Below, in pieces: positions 3,659 to 5,042 of a stretch of DNA of 5,042 nt. The position numbers and the translations under genes are program-made. The stretch spans positions 1 through 5,042 of the forward strand of contig CAMYNZ010000286.1 in assembly GCA_947259865.1 (NCBI GenBank), written 5' to 3'. Within the stretch, counting starts at the first letter, position 1. Each line of letters opens with the position of its first letter. The notes beneath the pieces were generated by a model that was not told where the DNA came from, made no database searches, and worked only from the letters and a program-made list of their open reading frames with translations. This DNA is from an uncultured Desulfobacterales bacterium. GTDB taxonomy: Bacteria > Desulfobacterota > Desulfobacteria > Desulfobacterales > G020354645.

Positions 3659-5042
3659 ATGATGTTAGCCATGAAATACGTTCTTGAAAAATTAAACATA
3701 CTGCCAAAACATACATTATTTGTCCTGGCGTCAGCCTTATTGAACATCATTATCTTTACGATTTTTCGTATAATATTTTGGGTTGTTTTTAACGTTCCCG
3801 ATGATACGATTCCCTTTTCTATTTTTACGAAATCCCTTTACCTCGGATTAAAATTCGACATTAGACTTGCATTATTGATACATCTACCCGTACTGCTTCT
3901 CGCCTGGATTAAACCGCTGAGTGTAATTCACTCACCCTTTGGACGATACGTTTGGATCGGATATTTGATATCCGTGAATCTCATTATTCTAATTTTTTAT
4001 GTATTTGATTTTGGCCATTATGAATACCTGCAGAGCAGATTAGATGCGGCGGTACTTCGATTTCTGTACAATAAACAAGAATCTTTCGGGATGATTTTAG
4101 AAAGTTATCCTGTTTTCTGGGGTTTACTGTTAATGGCGTTATATACAGTGGCTTACGGTTTTGCGATCATACGGTTGACAGTCAATATCAAAAAAGCTCC
4201 CATCATACAGATTACCAAACTGAAAAGAATAGCGGTACTATCCTTAATTATTTTCATTTATCTTTTTGGTATCTATGGTAAGTTTTCATGGTATCCACTG
4301 CGATGGTCGGATGCTTTCTTTTCAACCCACGTGTTTGCCTCCGACGTTTCATTGAATCCGGTATTGTACTTCTTTGATACCTATAAAAATAAGGATACGA
4401 GCTATGATGTGGCGAAGGTCAAGAAATATTATGACGTGATAGCGGATTATCTGGGGGTGGCCAATAAAGAAAGCGGAAGTTTACGTTTTAATCGGTATAT
4501 GGATGAGCCTGTAAATCGATTGACTCGGCCCAATGTTATCATGGTCTTTTTAGAATCATTTGCTTATTACAAAACCGGCCTATCCGGCAATCCGCTGAAT
4601 CCAACACCTAATTTTGATTCCCTGGCCAAAGAATCGATTTTATTTACACGGTTTTATACGCCTCACGGGGGGACCGCGCGGTCTGTTTTTTGTGCGATTA
4701 CCGGGATTCCGGACATTGAGTTGAATAAAACATCATCGCGAAACCCTCTGGTGGTGAGACAACATACAATAGTTGAATCATTTAAAGGATATGGCAAGTA
4801 TTATTTTCTTGGAGGCAGTGCCAACTGGGGAGAGATACGCGGGTTGCTATCCCACAACATACCGAACCTCCAGGTCTATGAGGAAGGCAGCTATTCATCT
4901 CCAAAAATTGATGTTTGGGGAATCAGTGATCTTCATCTTTTTGAAGAAGCCAATAAGGTGTTACGGACCCTCCAGGATCAGCCGTTCTTTGCAATTATCC
5001 ATACTTCCGGAAACCACAAACCATACACCATTCCGAATGACA
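3659..5042 (+). CDS. LTA synthase/MdoB-family membrane phosphotransferase (sulfatase fold), 5' part only
   Basis: The frame is open for 461 codons and runs off the window. Family members usually have 600-700 residues, so the last quarter or so is missing. Five membrane segments are visible (about 19-45, 60-83, 97-118, 151-172 and 190-208), followed by a linker and an extracytoplasmic alkaline-phosphatase/sulfatase domain. That domain starts at RPNVIMVFLES (290-300); Glu299 matches the metal-binding Glu and Thr339 in HGGTARS (336-342) the catalytic Thr of S. aureus LtaS. NTPNFDSLAKES-like text between them (here NPTPNFDSLAKES), WGISD (420-424) and HTSGNHKPY (448-456, His453 like the substrate-binding His) are also family marks. 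The distal Asp-His metal ligands lie beyond the window. Such enzymes move phosphoglycerol or phosphoethanolamine from phospholipids to a glycan, lipid or polymer; the acceptor cannot be told here. An in-frame stop at 3647-3649 limits the start. ATGs at 3659, 3662 and 3671 are possible, and none has a clear Shine-Dalgarno. The coding sequence is more AT-rich than gltX by eye. It probably shares an operon with the phosphatase gene upstream. Confidence 0.9.
   Translation, partial: MMLAMKYVLEKLNILPKHTLFVLASALLNIIIFTIFRIIFWVVFNVPDDTIPFSIFTKSLYLGLKFDIRLALLIHLPVLLLAWIKPLSVIHSPFGRYVWIGYLISVNLIILIFYVFDFGHYEYLQSRLDAAVLRFLYNKQESFGMILESYPVFWGLLLMALYTVAYGFAIIRLTVNIKKAPIIQITKLKRIAVLSLIIFIYLFGIYGKFSWYPLRWSDAFFSTHVFASDVSLNPVLYFFDTYKNKDTSYDVAKVKKYYDVIADYLGVANKESGSLRFNRYMDEPVNRLTRPNVIMVFLESFAYYKTGLSGNPLNPTPNFDSLAKESILFTRFYTPHGGTARSVFCAITGIPDIELNKTSSRNPLVVRQHTIVESFKGYGKYYFLGGSANWGEIRGLLSHNIPNLQVYEEGSYSSPKIDVWGISDLHLFEEANKVLRTLQDQPFFAIIHTSGNHKPYTIPND

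Noticed and set aside
3552..3660. Frameshift joining the phosphatase and the LtaS-like gene into one protein
   Set aside because: The phosphatase ends with a complete domain and a TAA, the LtaS-like frame has its own stop at 3647-3649 just before its first ATG, and its N-terminus begins in the way expected for the family.

Overview
The window looks like a stretch of a Gram-negative, moderately AT-rich bacterial chromosome. The gltX sequence style, the unlinked tRNA-Gln with its own terminator, and the type of dispersed palindromic repeat are what I would expect from Desulfobacterota (former Deltaproteobacteria, Desulfobacterales-like). That taxonomic guess is an inference from general familiarity, not from a search.

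Layout. Bases 1-451 are very AT-rich and hold no clear gene; they probably carry the promoter and leader of gltX. Bases 452-1864 encode a complete glutamyl-tRNA synthetase. Bases 1865-2237 are filled mostly by a composite palindromic repeat of about 300 bp. Its outer arms (1871-1902 and 2139-2168) are near-perfect inverted copies of a GCAGAG-rich sequence, and two further hairpins are nested inside. Bases 2238-2311 are a tRNA-Gln (anticodon CTG) with encoded CCA, followed by a textbook intrinsic terminator (2325-2360). Bases 2361-2882 are intergenic. They hold a possible 32-codon small ORF lying over an inverted repeat, a strong sigma70-type promoter (TTGGCA-17-TATAAT, 2634-2662) and a leader of roughly 210 nt. 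Bases 2883-3554 encode a membrane-anchored CX5R (dual-specificity/tyrosine-type) phosphatase. From 3659 to the window end runs the 5' part (461 codons) of an LTA synthase/MdoB-like membrane phosphotransferase of the alkaline phosphatase/sulfatase fold.

How the genes may work together. GltX and tRNA-Gln both belong to Glu/Gln tRNA charging: GltX could charge this tRNA with Glu for later amidation if the enzyme is non-discriminating, but the window does not decide this. The phosphatase and the LTA-synthase-like protein are co-oriented, 104 bp apart, with no terminator visible between them, and probably form an operon acting at or outside the inner membrane on phospholipid-derived head groups or envelope glycans. 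The most interesting material is the pairing of a membrane CX5R phosphatase with an LtaS-family enzyme, the composite palindromic element between gltX and tRNA-Gln, and the apparent mini-ORF relay leading into an LtaS-family start codon that lacks its own Shine-Dalgarno. I found no CRISPR array, transposase or integrase, and no clear sign of a wholly new system.
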